45,562 bases of DNA from Paraburkholderia solitsugae. GTDB lineage: Bacteria; Pseudomonadota; Gammaproteobacteria; Burkholderiales; Burkholderiaceae. Below, in pieces: positions 33,973-43,079 of the stretch. A program made the position numbers and the translations under genes. The DNA is taken from contig NZ_WOEY01000020.1 in NCBI RefSeq assembly GCF_013177695.1, positions 1-45,562 of the forward strand, written 5' to 3'. Every line of letters begins with the position of its first letter. Position 1 is the first letter of the stretch. The notes under the pieces were generated by a model, which was given only the letters and a program-made list of their open reading frames with translations, searched no databases and was not told the DNA's origin.

Positions 33973-34902
33973 ATGACCGCCAAGAAAATTCGCCACTACC
34001 TGCAGTTCAAGGATTTCTCGCTGGAAGACTACGAGTACGTACTGGAACGCGCGCGCATTCTGAAACGCAAATTCAAGAACTACGAGACCTACCACCCGCT
34101 GCACGACCGCACGCTGGCGATGATCTTCGAGAAAAACTCGACGCGCACGCGCCTGTCGTTCGAAGCCGGCATCTTCCAGCTGGGCGGCCACGCCGTTTTC
34201 ATGAGCACGCGCGACACGCAGCTCGGCCGCGGCGAACCGATCGAAGACGCAGCGCAAGTGATCTCGCGCATGGTCGACATCATCATGATCCGCACGTTCG
34301 GCCAGGACATCCTTCAGCGCTTCGCCGAGAATTCGCGCGTGCCGGTGATCAACGGGCTGACCAACGAATATCACCCGTGCCAGGTGCTGGCGGACATCTT
34401 CACGTACTTCGAGCATCGCGGTCCGATTCGCGACAAGACGGTGGCGTGGGTCGGTGACGCGAACAACATGCTGTACACGTGGATCGAAGCCGCCCAGATT
34501 CTCGGCTTCAAGCTGCGCCTGTCCACGCCACCCGGCTACAAGCTCGACCCCGCCATGGTCGCCGCGGAAAGCGCACCGTTCTATCAGGAATTCGACGATC
34601 CGAACGAAGCCTGCGCGGGCGCCGATCTGGTTACCACGGATGTGTGGACCAGCATGGGCTTCGAAGCGGAAAACGAAGCACGCAAGAAAGCCTTTGCAGA
34701 CTGGTGCGTAGACGCTGACATGATGGCCTGCGCCAATTCTGATGCCCTGTTCATGCACTGCCTGCCCGCCCACCGCGGCGAGGAAGTCAGCGCGGAAGTG
34801 ATCGACGGCCCGCAAAGCGTCGTGTGGGACGAAGCGGAAAATCGTCTGCACGTGCAAAAAGCGTTGATGGAATATCTGCTGCTCGGCAAGCTCAATCACT
34901 GA
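33973..34902 (+). CDS. argF: Ornithine carbamoyltransferase
   Basis: A 309-residue cytosolic enzyme that makes citrulline from ornithine and carbamoyl phosphate, sixth step of arginine synthesis. The carbamoyl phosphate site is STRTR (56-60); NEYHPCQVLADIFT, then WVGDANNMLYTW and FMHCLPAHRGEE (ornithine loop with the active Cys) are intact. There is no clear ribosome binding site; a structured leader precedes the ATG. argG follows on the same strand after 236 bp, completing two successive steps of the pathway. No arc (deiminase pathway) genes are near, so the anabolic role is favoured. Confidence 0.97.
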   Translation: MTAKKIRHYLQFKDFSLEDYEYVLERARILKRKFKNYETYHPLHDRTLAMIFEKNSTRTRLSFEAGIFQLGGHAVFMSTRDTQLGRGEPIEDAAQVISRMVDIIMIRTFGQDILQRFAENSRVPVINGLTNEYHPCQVLADIFTYFEHRGPIRDKTVAWVGDANNMLYTWIEAAQILGFKLRLSTPPGYKLDPAMVAAESAPFYQEFDDPNEACAGADLVTTDVWTSMGFEAENEARKKAFADWCVDADMMACANSDALFMHCLPAHRGEEVSAEVIDGPQSVVWDEAENRLHVQKALMEYLLLGKLNH

Positions 34903-35138
34903 GCGAACGGCTACGCAACACCTGCGTGAAACGCGACGGGGCCTTGAATACGAGGCAAGGCACCACGTTAGCGCCACGCATCGAGCCGGCGTCCACGGTT
35001 ATAAGCGGACCCGGCTCACCCACCGCACTGTCCCAAAAACGCGGGCAAGCGGCGGTTTAGTGTCAAAATAGTGGTTTTCCGCGCTCCGGAACCGCCGGTG
35101 CGCCTTGTTTTCCAGCTTTCTCCAGCTACGAGTTCACC

Positions 35139-36365
35139 ATGAGCGATATCAAGAAAGTCGTGCTCGCCTATTCGGGCGGCCTCGACACCTCCGTCATCCT
35201 GAAGTGGTTGCAGGACAACTACGACGCCGAAGTCGTCACGTTTACGGCCGACATCGGCCAGGGCGAAGAGCTGGAACCGGCGCGCAAAAAAGCCCTGCAA
35301 CTCGGCATCAAGCAGGACAACATCTTCATCGAAGACCTGCGCGAAGAATTCGTGCGCGACTACGTGTTCCCGATGTTCCGCGCCAACACGATCTATGAAG
35401 GCGAATACCTGCTGGGCACGTCGATCGCGCGTCCGCTGATCGCCAAGCGTCAGATCGAAATCGCTCGCGCAACCGGCGCGCAAGCGGTCTCGCACGGCGC
35501 AACCGGCAAGGGCAACGACCAGGTTCGCTTCGAACTCGGTTACTACGCGCTGGAACCGGGCATCAAGGTGATCGCACCGTGGCGCGAATGGGATCTGCTG
35601 TCGCGCGAAAAGCTGCTCGCGTACGCCGAAAAAGCCGGCATTCCGATCGAAATGAAGCACAAGCAAGGTGGCGCGCCGTATTCGATGGACGCGAACCTGC
35701 TGCACATCTCGTTCGAAGGCCGTCACCTGGAAGACCCGAAGGCCGAAGCCGAAGCCGATATGTGGCGCTGGACGGTGTCGCCGGAACAGGCGCCCGACCA
35801 GGCTGAGTACCTCGACATCGAATACGAACACGGCGACCCGGTGGCGATCAACGGCAAGCGTCTGTCGGCAGCGGAAATGCTGACTGAACTGAACCGTTTG
35901 GGCGGCAAGCACGGTATCGGCCGTCTGGATCTGGTTGAAAACCGTTACGTCGGCATGAAGTCGCGCGGCTGCTATGAAACGCCGGGCGGCACGATCATGC
36001 TGAAGGCGCACCGTGGCATCGAGTCGATTACGCTCGACCGCGAAGTGGCCCACCTGAAAGACGACCTGATGGCGCGTTACGCCGCGCTGATTTATAACGG
36101 CTACTGGTGGAGCCCGGAGCGCCGTGCAATCCAGGTGCTGATCGACCACACGCAAGAGAAGGTCAACGGCTGGGTGCGTGTGAAGCTGTACAAGGGCAGC
36201 GTCTCGGTTGTCGCGCGCGATTCGAAGGAAACGCTGTTCGACAAGACCATCGCCACGTTCGACGACGACGGCGGTGCATACAACCAGGCCGACGCTGGCG
36301 GGTTCATCAAGCTGAACGCGCTGCGTATGCGGATTGCTGAAAACGCACGTCGTCAGCGGAGCTGA
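35139..36365 (+). CDS. argG: Argininosuccinate synthase
   Basis: A 408-residue cytosolic enzyme that joins citrulline and aspartate with ATP. The N-terminal P-loop-like [15 protein letters not shown] (ATP pyrophosphatase motif) is followed by [31 protein letters not shown] and the C-terminal tetramer arm. The length is that of the short, eukaryote-like type. It follows argF. The codon use is strongly biased, consistent with good expression. The stop codon lies inside an 11-bp inverted repeat, and two further hairpins follow, the last being a clear terminator. Confidence 0.97.
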   Translation: MSDIKKVVLAYSGGLDTSVILKWLQDNYDAEVVTFTADIGQGEELEPARKKALQLGIKQDNIFIEDLREEFVRDYVFPMFRANTIYEGEYLLGTSIARPLIAKRQIEIARATGAQAVSHGATGKGNDQVRFELGYYALEPGIKVIAPWREWDLLSREKLLAYAEKAGIPIEMKHKQGGAPYSMDANLLHISFEGRHLEDPKAEAEADMWRWTVSPEQAPDQAEYLDIEYEHGDPVAINGKRLSAAEMLTELNRLGGKHGIGRLDLVENRYVGMKSRGCYETPGGTIMLKAHRGIESITLDREVAHLKDDLMARYAALIYNGYWWSPERRAIQVLIDHTQEKVNGWVRVKLYKGSVSVVARDSKETLFDKTIATFDDDGGAYNQADAGGFIKLNALRMRIAENARRQRS

Positions 36366-36409
36366 GGACGTGCGTTTCGGTGAAGGCTAACTTCGCGCAA
36401 GCGAAGTTA
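36341..36409 (+). repeat. Two inverted repeats at the 3' end of argG
   Basis: AAACGCACGTC (36341-36351) pairs perfectly with GACGTGCGTTT (36367-36377), enclosing the argG stop. Directly after it, TAACTTCGC (36388-36396) pairs with GCGAAGTTA (36401-36409) over a GCAA tetraloop. Neither has a T-tract. Confidence 0.65.
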
Positions 36410-36481
36410 AGCGCCGCAAGGTGCGGCCGGAGCCAAAATGCCAAGTCAGCGTAGCTGAAACTGAAGCGCAGACGCGAAAAA

Positions 36482-36513
36482 GGCGCCGGGAGGAAACTCC
36501 CGGCGCCTTTTTT
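36482..36513. terminator. Strong bidirectional terminator between argG and murB
   Basis: GGCGCCGGGAG (36482-36492) pairs perfectly with CTCCCGGCGCC (36497-36507) over a GAAA tetraloop, with AAAAA before and TTTTTT after. It serves argG on the plus strand and murB on the minus strand. Confidence 0.93.
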
Positions 36514-36537
36514 CATTGTTGCAAACCACTTACGCGG

Positions 36538-37578
36538 TCACAGGCAAACCGGTTCAGCCTCCAACTCCACCCCAAACCGCACCAGCACATCCTGCTGAAC
36601 CGCCTTCGCGAGCGCCAACACCTCCGCGCCGCTTGCTCCACCGCGATTCACCAGCACGAGTGCCTGCCGCTCATGCACGGCCGCGGCACCCATCGCGCGG
36701 CCTTTCCAGCCACATCGGTCGATCAACCAGCCCGCCGCAAGCTTTACCCGGCCGTCCGGTTGAAGGTAAGACACGACCTCGGGCTCCTTAACCTTCAGCG
36801 CGTCGAACTGCGTCGCCTCCACAACCGGATTCTTGAAGAAACTCCCCGCGTTACCGAGCCGAAGCGGATCAGGCAGCTTGGCGCGCCGCACCGCGACCAC
36901 CGCGTCGAAAATCGCCTGCGCGCTCGGCGGCGCATCGGCGTGTCCACTCGCCGCCAACTCACGCGCAAGATCCGCATAACCAGCCCGCGGCTGCCAAACC
37001 TTCGGCAAGCGGAAAGTGACCGACGTAATCACAAAACGGTCACGCCCTTCCCGCTTGAAGAAACTGTCGCGGTAGCCGAATCGGCAAGCGCCGGCATCGA
37101 GTTCAACCACGGCGCCCGTTTCCAGCTCGACCGCCCGCAACGACGCAAACCGCTCGCACATCTCCAGCCCATACGCGCCGATGTTCTGAATCGGCGCCGC
37201 GCCCACCGTGCCCGGAATCAACGCGAGGTTCTCCAGCCCAGGCAGCCCTTGCGCCAAAGTCCATGCGACAAAGTCATGCCACGGCTCGCCGGCTGCCGCC
37301 TCGACGTACCATGCGTCATCGTCCTCGCGCACAATGCGGCGGCCTTGTAGCGCCACCAGCAGCACCAGTCCGGCGAAGTCCCCTGTCAGCACGACATTGC
37401 TGCCGCCGCCCAGCACCAGTCGCGGCAAGCCGGCGGCACGCGGATCGCGCACCGCAGTCATCAGTTGCGCCTCGCGCTCGATCCGGCACGCAAACTGCGC
37501 GCGAACATCGAAACCGAAGGTGTTATGCGCCTTGAGCGGATAGCCGGCAATGAACGTGACGGAGTTGGATTGGGACAT
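36538..37578 (-). CDS. murB: UDP-N-acetylenolpyruvoylglucosamine reductase
   Basis: A 346-residue FAD enzyme that reduces the enolpyruvyl group to form UDP-MurNAc in peptidoglycan synthesis. It has the FAD-binding [20 protein letters not shown] and [24 protein letters not shown] segments, the type I (E. coli-like) insert with [23 protein letters not shown] with the catalytic Ser and the C-terminal GVELEAEP with the catalytic Glu. I choose the ATG at 37578, giving the family length; 26 further open codons upstream lack support. It diverges from yajQ. Confidence 0.95.
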   Translation of the reverse strand: MSQSNSVTFIAGYPLKAHNTFGFDVRAQFACRIEREAQLMTAVRDPRAAGLPRLVLGGGSNVVLTGDFAGLVLLVALQGRRIVREDDDAWYVEAAAGEPWHDFVAWTLAQGLPGLENLALIPGTVGAAPIQNIGAYGLEMCERFASLRAVELETGAVVELDAGACRFGYRDSFFKREGRDRFVITSVTFRLPKVWQPRAGYADLARELAASGHADAPPSAQAIFDAVVAVRRAKLPDPLRLGNAGSFFKNPVVEATQFDALKVKEPEVVSYLQPDGRVKLAAGWLIDRCGWKGRAMGAAAVHERQALVLVNRGGASGAEVLALAKAVQQDVLVRFGVELEAEPVCL

Positions 37579-37762
37579 CAGAATGAGAAGAATGGAACAA
37601 CGAACGAATCGGCATCTGGCCCCGGCCCCCCGACAATGCGCGGCAGCCTTAGGCAAAAGGGAGTGGCGTCGGTAAAATGACGTCCGGTTCGTGATTATAG
37701 CGAGTGCCCCGTGAGCAGCCGACCGGCCGCGCCACGCACCGCAGCACTATTGGGAGAAAACA

Positions 37763-38248
37763 ATGCCATCGTTTGACGTCGTCTGCGAAGCAGACATGAT
37801 CGAAGTCAAGAACGCGATCGAGCAGTCCAACAAGGAAATTTCAACCCGCTTCGACTTCAAAGGGTCAGACGCGCGCGTCGAGCACAAGGAAAGCGAAATC
37901 ACCGCCTACGCCGACGACGACTTCAAGCTCGGACAGGTCAAAGACGTCCTGCTGTCGAAAATGGCCAAGCGCAATGTGGACGTGCGCTTTCTCGACTACG
38001 GCAAGATCGAGAAGATCGGCGGCGACAAGGTCAAGCAGGTCATCAAGATCAAGAAAGGCGTGTCCGGCGATCTGTCGAAGAAAATCGTGCGCCTCGTGAA
38101 GGACAGCAAGATCAAGGTCCAGGCAAGCATTCAGGGCGACGCGGTGCGCATCACCGGCGGCAAGCGCGACGATCTGCAAAGCGTGATCGCGATGCTGCGC
38201 AAGGACGTGACCGATACCCCGCTCGACTTCAACAACTTCCGCGACTGA
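37763..38248 (+). CDS. yajQ: YajQ family nucleotide-binding protein
   Basis: A 161-residue protein of the YajQ (DUF520) family: two RNA-recognition-like subdomains with [35 protein letters not shown], then [27 protein letters not shown] and the C-terminal [11 protein letters not shown]. In Xanthomonas a YajQ protein binds cyclic di-GMP and affects transcription and virulence; other members bind nucleotides. GGGAG precedes the ATG. An imperfect tandem repeat follows the gene. Confidence 0.92.
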   Translation: MPSFDVVCEADMIEVKNAIEQSNKEISTRFDFKGSDARVEHKESEITAYADDDFKLGQVKDVLLSKMAKRNVDVRFLDYGKIEKIGGDKVKQVIKIKKGVSGDLSKKIVRLVKDSKIKVQASIQGDAVRITGGKRDDLQSVIAMLRKDVTDTPLDFNNFRD

Positions 38249-38286
38249 GCGCGCAACACGCTCAGTACCGGGCGCGTGTTGACGCC

Positions 38287-38438
38287 CGGCAATGGGTCGC
38301 ATAGGGCTCACCACGAAGCGCTTTGCTGCGTTGAGCCTCAGCACCGCTGCGTGCAGAACTCTCGGCAACGGGCCGCGCAGAGACTCAGCGCCCGGCGCTT
38401 AGCTGCGTTGAGACGCAGCACCCTGCGCGTGTCGAACG
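38287..38438. repeat. Imperfect tandem repeat of about 77 bp, two units
   Basis: Unit 1 starts with CGGCAA at 38287 and unit 2 with CGGCAA at 38363. Within the units GCGCTT-x-GCTGCGTTGAG-x-CxCAGCACC recurs at 38318 and 38395, with smaller matches before and after. The units lie between yajQ and plsY, which converge. They look like an old duplication. A hairpin (CCGGGCG 38268-38274 with CGCCCGG 38283-38289) sits at their left edge. Confidence 0.6.
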
Positions 38439-38503
38439 ACCAGCACACGCAGTGCGCCTTCAGTGCACACGCCGTGAACGTACCAGGGCACCCCGGCCCT
38501 CGC

Positions 38504-39148
38504 TCAAGGTTCGTTACCGCCTGCCGTGCCAGCCGCTGCATCGGTTCTCTTCTTGTCACCGATGCGGCTTTCCTGGCCGCGCATCAGCTTGGCAATGTTG
38601 CCGCGATGGCGCCAGACCAGCAGCGAACTCATCACCACGATCGCCAGCGCGATGATGTGCGGCCCGAACAGAAAGCCGTCGAAGATCGGGGCGAACACCG
38701 CCGCGGCCAATGCCGCCAGCGACGAATAGCGCGTGAAGAACGCCACGATCAGCCACGTCAGCAAGGTGGCGATGCCGAGGATCGGGTTGATGGCGATCAG
38801 CACGCCCGCCGCGGTCGCCACGCCCTTGCCGCCCTGGAAGCGGAAAAAGATCGGATACAGATGGCCGAGAAACACGGCCACGGACGCAATCGCAACCGAC
38901 GTATCGTCAAGGCCGAATCGCGCGCCGAAGTGCACCACGAACCACACCGGCAGCCATCCTTTGAAGGCGTCGCCGATCAGGGTGAGTATTGCGGCCTTCT
39001 TGCTGCCGCTGCGCAGCACGTTGGTGGCGCCCGGGTTGCCCGAGCCGTACGAGCGCGGGTCCTCCAGCCCCATCGCGGCGCTCACGATCACGGCAAACGA
39101 CACCGAGCCGATCAGGTAGGCAACGACAGCAACGATCAGGTTTTGCAT
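38504..39148 (-). CDS. plsY: Glycerol-3-phosphate acyltransferase PlsY
   Basis: A 214-residue inner-membrane enzyme that moves an acyl group from acyl phosphate to glycerol-3-phosphate, starting phospholipid synthesis. It has about five membrane spans. The three conserved loops are [35 protein letters not shown] and a third near the C-terminus ending in [15 protein letters not shown]. The C-terminal tail is polar and Ala/Gly-rich. It converges on yajQ and lies 113 bp downstream of ybaK on the same strand. Confidence 0.95.
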   Translation of the reverse strand: MQNLIVAVVAYLIGSVSFAVIVSAAMGLEDPRSYGSGNPGATNVLRSGSKKAAILTLIGDAFKGWLPVWFVVHFGARFGLDDTSVAIASVAVFLGHLYPIFFRFQGGKGVATAAGVLIAINPILGIATLLTWLIVAFFTRYSSLAALAAAVFAPIFDGFLFGPHIIALAIVVMSSLLVWRHRGNIAKLMRGQESRIGDKKRTDAAAGTAGGNEP

Positions 39149-39261
39149 CTGGGACTCTTATAAGGATCGGCGGTCTGAAACTCGACACCCCAACCGCAAC
39201 AGGGAACAAGGCGGCGCACATTCTACCGAACCCACCTGCCCGGGAAACATTGAGGCAAACA

Positions 39262-39753
39262 TCAATCGACGCTCGCGCACTGAACCGGCTTCGCCGCCAG
39301 CAAGTCGGTCAATACCTTGGGCTCGATGCTGACCAGAAAACCGCGCCGCCCGCCGTTCAACCAGATCGTGTCCATCTCGAGGACGCTCGACTCGACGTAC
39401 ACCGGCATCTGCTTCTTCGTACCGAACGGCGACGTACCGCCGATCAGATAGCCCGAATGCCGGTTCGCCACCTCCGGCTTGCACGGCTCGACCCGCTTCA
39501 CGCCGATCTGCCGCGCCAGATTCTTGGTGCTGACGGTACGGTCGCCGTGCATCAACACGATCAGCGGCTTGGCGTGCTCGTCTTCCATCACGAGCGTCTT
39601 GACGACATGATGTTCGCCCACACCGAGCTGGCGCGCCGATTCCTCGGTGCCGCCGTGCTCGACGTAATCGTAAGGATGTTCGCCGAAAGTGACGCCATGA
39701 CGGCGCAGAAACTGCGTCGCGGGCGTTTCGGAGACGTGTCTGGATTTGCTCAT
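39262..39753 (-). CDS. ybaK: Cys-tRNA(Pro)/Cys-tRNA(Cys) deacylase YbaK
   Basis: A 163-residue tRNA editing protein of the YbaK/ProX family, which removes Cys wrongly loaded on tRNA(Pro). It has ATQFLRRHGVTFGEHPYDYV, VVKTLVMEDEHAKPLIVLMHGDRTVSTKNLA with the conserved Lys, SGYLIGGTSPFGTKKQMPVYVE and GGRRGFLVSIEP. The start at 39753 matches the family; the frame is open for 44 more codons without a good start. It diverges from the acyl-CoA ligase over a region with a long inverted repeat. Confidence 0.92.
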   Translation of the reverse strand: MSKSRHVSETPATQFLRRHGVTFGEHPYDYVEHGGTEESARQLGVGEHHVVKTLVMEDEHAKPLIVLMHGDRTVSTKNLARQIGVKRVEPCKPEVANRHSGYLIGGTSPFGTKKQMPVYVESSVLEMDTIWLNGGRRGFLVSIEPKVLTDLLAAKPVQCASVD

Positions 39754-39887
39754 CGGCGCATTGTAATGGCGACTTTGCACAACGGCTATTTGCCGAACCG
39801 CCAATTGTGCGGGTCCGGGCATTGTGGCACGATCGTTCGCAAATCTTCCGGCGCATAGTATGCCAGGCACACATTTAGCATTCATCT

Positions 39888-39936
39888 TGCATGGGACCAG
39901 AGTTCGCGCTTCAGCGCGTTACTCTGGTCCCATGCA
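39888..39936. repeat. Perfect 16-bp inverted repeat with a nested 5-bp stem
   Basis: TGCATGGGACCAGAGT (39888-39903) is the exact reverse complement of 39921-39936. Inside, CGCGC (39905-39909) pairs with GCGCG (39914-39918), so the whole 49 bp can fold into one hairpin or cruciform. ACTCTGGTC recurs as a direct repeat at 39945-39953. No T-tract follows. It lies 34-82 bp before the ligase TTG start. It could be an operator, a leader hairpin or the relic of a small mobile element. Confidence 0.75.
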
Positions 39937-39969
39937 GAGCACCAACTCTGGTCGACACAGGAGACAGCG

Positions 39970-41532
39970 TTGAGCCTCGATTCATCCACCCGTTCCACGA
40001 TCGACATTCCCGCGCTGCTGGCCGGCCTGCCCGCACGTATTACCGATATTCCGGCGCTCGCCGCCGCGCGCGATCCGCAGCACGTCGCCTTGATCGAGGA
40101 TGCGCGCCGCCTCACCAATGCGCAACTTCTGGAGGCCGTCGATGCCGCCGCCGCGCTGCTGCGCGAGTGGGGTGTGCGTGGCGGCGATCGCGTGATGATC
40201 GTGGCCGAGAACAGCATCGTGCAGATCGTGCTGCTGTTCGCGACCGCGAAGCTCGACGCGTGGGCGCTGGTGTCGAATGCACGCCTGTCCGCCGCCGAAC
40301 TCGACGCGATCCGTGCGCACGCGCAGCCTCGCGTGGTCGCGTACGCGGTCGAAAGCTCCACGGACGCCCAACAGCATGCGCAGCGACTCCAAGCCGTTAC
40401 AGCCCCTGCTATCGCGCCGGATATCGGCGCGTGGTCGTACACGATCGACATCACCGCGAAAGCCGAACCGGTCGAAGCCGCTAATCATCGCCAATGCGCC
40501 GCGCTGATCTACACCACGGGAACCACAGGCGCGCCGAAAGGCGTGATGCTGTCGCACCGCAATCTGCTTTTCATCGCGGCCGTGTCGAGCCGCTTGCGCA
40601 AAGTCGGTCCGGACGACGTCGTGTACGCCGTGCTACCGATCTCGCACGTGTACGGCTTTGCCTCCGTTTGCCTCGGCAGCCTGCACGCCGGCGCGACTTT
40701 GCGCCTCGCGCCGCGGTTCGCGCCGGAAGCGGTGCGCCGTGCGCTCGCTGAAGAGCGCGTGTCGATCTTCCAGGGCGTTCCGGCCATGCACGCGAAACTG
40801 CTCGAACATCTGCAGACGCACGGCCACACATGGTCCGCGCCGCATCTGCGCTTTGCCTATTCGGGCGGCTCGCCGCTCGACGCCGCGTTGAAGGCGCACG
40901 TCGAAAGCATCTACGGCCTCCCGCTGCACAACGGCTACGGCATGACCGAGAGCAGCCCGACCGTTTCCCACACGATGCTCGATGCGCCGCGCAGCGATTG
41001 CTCGGTCGGCGAGGTCATTCCTGGCGTTGACGTGCGATTCGTCGGACTCGACGGCATGGATGCCGCACCGGGAGAAATCGGCGAACTGTGGGTGCGTGGC
41101 CCGAACGTGATGCTGGGCTATTACCGCAGCCCGGAGCAGACCCGCGCCGCCGTGACCGAAGACGGCTGGCTCAAGACCGGCGATCTCGCGCGGCAAGACG
41201 CGGACGGCGCGTTGCATATCGTCGGGCGCAGCAAGGAGTTGATCATTCGCTCGGGCTTCAACGTGTATCCGTCGGAAGTCGAGGATGTGTTGAACGCGCA
41301 TCCGCAGGTGGTGCAGTCGGCGGTGATCGGGCGCGCCGTGGAGGGTAACGAGGAAGTGGTCGCGTTCGTCGAATTGATCGCGGGCGCGAAAGTGTCGCCA
41401 GCTGAACTGATCGCGTGGTGTGGCGAGCGTCTCGCGCCGTACAAGCGCCCTGCTGAAGTGAAGGTGCTCGCCGCGCTGCCGGCTGCGTCGACGGGCAAGT
41501 TTCTCAAGCACCGGTTGCGCGAGTTCATGTAA
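39970..41532 (+). CDS. AMP-forming acyl-CoA synthetase/ligase (ANL superfamily)
   Basis: A 520-residue enzyme that activates a carboxylic acid with ATP and then forms a thioester. Motifs are YTTGTTGAPKGVMLSHRN (AMP/P-loop), LPISHVYG, GYGMTESSPTVSH, WLKTGDLARQDADG, GRSKELIIRSGFNVYPSEVEDVL and the C-terminal STGKFLKHRLREF with the catalytic Lys. The substrate is not clear: it resembles medium- and long-chain fatty acid or aryl acid ligases. Translation starts with TTG at 39970; AGGAGA is well placed before it. It stands alone, with a striking inverted repeat in its leader and no pathway neighbours. Confidence 0.9.
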   Translation: MSLDSSTRSTIDIPALLAGLPARITDIPALAAARDPQHVALIEDARRLTNAQLLEAVDAAAALLREWGVRGGDRVMIVAENSIVQIVLLFATAKLDAWALVSNARLSAAELDAIRAHAQPRVVAYAVESSTDAQQHAQRLQAVTAPAIAPDIGAWSYTIDITAKAEPVEAANHRQCAALIYTTGTTGAPKGVMLSHRNLLFIAAVSSRLRKVGPDDVVYAVLPISHVYGFASVCLGSLHAGATLRLAPRFAPEAVRRALAEERVSIFQGVPAMHAKLLEHLQTHGHTWSAPHLRFAYSGGSPLDAALKAHVESIYGLPLHNGYGMTESSPTVSHTMLDAPRSDCSVGEVIPGVDVRFVGLDGMDAAPGEIGELWVRGPNVMLGYYRSPEQTRAAVTEDGWLKTGDLARQDADGALHIVGRSKELIIRSGFNVYPSEVEDVLNAHPQVVQSAVIGRAVEGNEEVVAFVELIAGAKVSPAELIAWCGERLAPYKRPAEVKVLAALPAASTGKFLKHRLREFM

Positions 41533-41648
41533 CGAAGCAGCCGCAATGGCTTCGGCCTCGCCTTGCCGGACAAACGCCATGGCAGGGGTAGTCGCAATCA
41601 CGCGTACGAGAGGGCACGGGCAAATGCGAGTACCCGTGCAAACGCAGA

Positions 41649-42584
41649 TCACCCCCGCGGATGATGCTGCGCATGCAGCGACTTCAACCGTTCGCGCGCC
41701 ACGTGCGTATAGATCTGCGTGGTCGAGATATCCGTATGACCGAGCAGCAATTGCACGACACGCAAATCGGCGCCATGGTTCAGCAAGTGCGTGGCGAACG
41801 CATGCCGCAGCGTATGCGGGGAGAGCGGCGCGCGCACATCGGCCGCTGCTGCGTGACGCTTGATGATGTTCCAGAACTGCTGGCGGGTCATGCCCTCCGC
41901 GCGGCTCGTGACAAACAGCGCATCCGTCGCGCGCGCCCCTAGCAAAGCCGGACGCGCTTCGCGCAGATAACGTTCGATCCAGCCGTGCGCCTCTTCGCCG
42001 AACGGAATCAGGCGCTCTTTCGAACCCTTGCCCATCACGCGTACTACGCCTTCGTTCAGGCCCACTTCCACCGTCTTCAGCGTGACGAGTTCGGTGACAC
42101 GCAAACCGCTCGCGTACATCAATTCCAGCATGGTGCGATCGCGCAGGCCCAGCGGCGTGTCGATATCCGGCGCACCGAGCAGCGCTTCGACTTGCGCTTC
42201 GGTGAGCGTCGACGGAAAACGCGGCGGTTGCTTGGCGGAACGCACGCGTACTGTCGGATCGACCTGGGTGCGATGCTCGCGCACCGCCCAGCCGTAGTAG
42301 CGGCGAAACACCGAAAGCCGCCGGTTCGCCGAGGTGGATTTGTCTTTCTGACGTGCCGCGCTATAGGCGTTGAGATCGGCCTCGCTGGCGGTATCGAGCG
42401 ACGTGCTGCGGGTGTGCGCGAGCCATTCGCAGAACAGCCGCAGATCGCGACGGTACGCATCGAGCGTGTTGCGCGACAAGCCGTGCTCGAGCCACAACGC
42501 GTCACAGAAGGCATCGATCGAGGCCGAACTCGCCACAAACAAAGGTGACGCGCTCGGCGCGTCGTCAGTCACGGTATCGCTCAT
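41649..42584 (-). CDS. xerD: Tyrosine recombinase XerD
   Basis: A 311-residue site-specific recombinase that resolves chromosome dimers at dif with XerC. The N-terminal SAM-like core-binding domain spans about 20-108; the catalytic domain has Arg162 (SGLRVTEL), Lys186 or Lys189 (GKGSKERLIP), His257 and Arg260 (SPHTLRHAFATHLL), His283 (LGHTDIS) and Tyr292 (TQIYTHV). XerD rather than XerC is favoured by the ISTTQIYTHVARERLK ending and by the gene order. Its start overlaps the ogt stop in ATGA. It is a housekeeping gene, not a sign of an integrated element. Confidence 0.93.
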   Translation of the reverse strand: MSDTVTDDAPSASPLFVASSASIDAFCDALWLEHGLSRNTLDAYRRDLRLFCEWLAHTRSTSLDTASEADLNAYSAARQKDKSTSANRRLSVFRRYYGWAVREHRTQVDPTVRVRSAKQPPRFPSTLTEAQVEALLGAPDIDTPLGLRDRTMLELMYASGLRVTELVTLKTVEVGLNEGVVRVMGKGSKERLIPFGEEAHGWIERYLREARPALLGARATDALFVTSRAEGMTRQQFWNIIKRHAAAADVRAPLSPHTLRHAFATHLLNHGADLRVVQLLLGHTDISTTQIYTHVARERLKSLHAQHHPRG

Positions 42585-43051
42585 GCGTACGGAATGCCTT
42601 CATGCGCCAGAAGCCAGCGTTTGACGTTGCGAAAGAAACCATCTCCGGCGTGATGCGCGAATCCGCCGATGCCGCTCGAACTGACCACCCGATGACACGG
42701 GATCACGATCGGGAAATAGTTGGAGCCGCATGCCTGGCCGACCGCACGCGGGACGCTACCTAACTGTTTTGCCAGTTGCCCATAGGTCAGTACGACGCCC
42801 GGCGGGATGTCGCTGATCGCTTGCCAGACGCGCCGCTGATACGCGGTGCCGACCGCTGCCAGCGGCAATTCGAACTTCGCGGACGCGCGCTCGAAATAAC
42901 GCTCGATCTGCTCGACGGCCTGCTTTGCCAGAGGCGTGTCCGGCGCGACGCTCTGGATCGACTCCGGCAGATAGACGATTTCGCGCACGGCCTCGCCTTC
43001 GAGGCGAATGCCGACCTTGCCGAACGGTGCATCGATCACTGCGTTGAACAT
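42581..43051 (-). CDS. ogt: Methylated-DNA--[protein]-cysteine S-methyltransferase
   Basis: A 156-residue DNA repair protein that takes the methyl group from O6-methylguanine in a suicide reaction. The active site is IVIPCHRVV with Cys119; the helix-turn-helix with YGQLAKQLGSVPRAVGQA is intact. The usual GNNPLP before the active site reads GSNYFP, a small departure. I start it at the ATG at 43051, preceded by GGAGCAGG. It lies 28 bp after queG and overlaps xerD by four bases, so queG-ogt-xerD looks like one operon. Confidence 0.92.
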   Translation of the reverse strand: MFNAVIDAPFGKVGIRLEGEAVREIVYLPESIQSVAPDTPLAKQAVEQIERYFERASAKFELPLAAVGTAYQRRVWQAISDIPPGVVLTYGQLAKQLGSVPRAVGQACGSNYFPIVIPCHRVVSSSGIGGFAHHAGDGFFRNVKRWLLAHEGIPYA

Positions 43052-43079
43052 GGTTGCCTGCTCCGTGATTGCCGCTACT

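Noticed and set aside
33910..34977. A 355-codon minus-strand frame opposite argF
   Set aside because: It covers a complete ornithine carbamoyltransferase gene on the other strand and shows no domain of its own.
41649..42584. Tyrosine recombinase as a sign of an integrative element or integron
   Set aside because: The sequence is that of housekeeping XerD, and it lies in an operon with ogt and queG. No attachment repeats or phage genes flank it.
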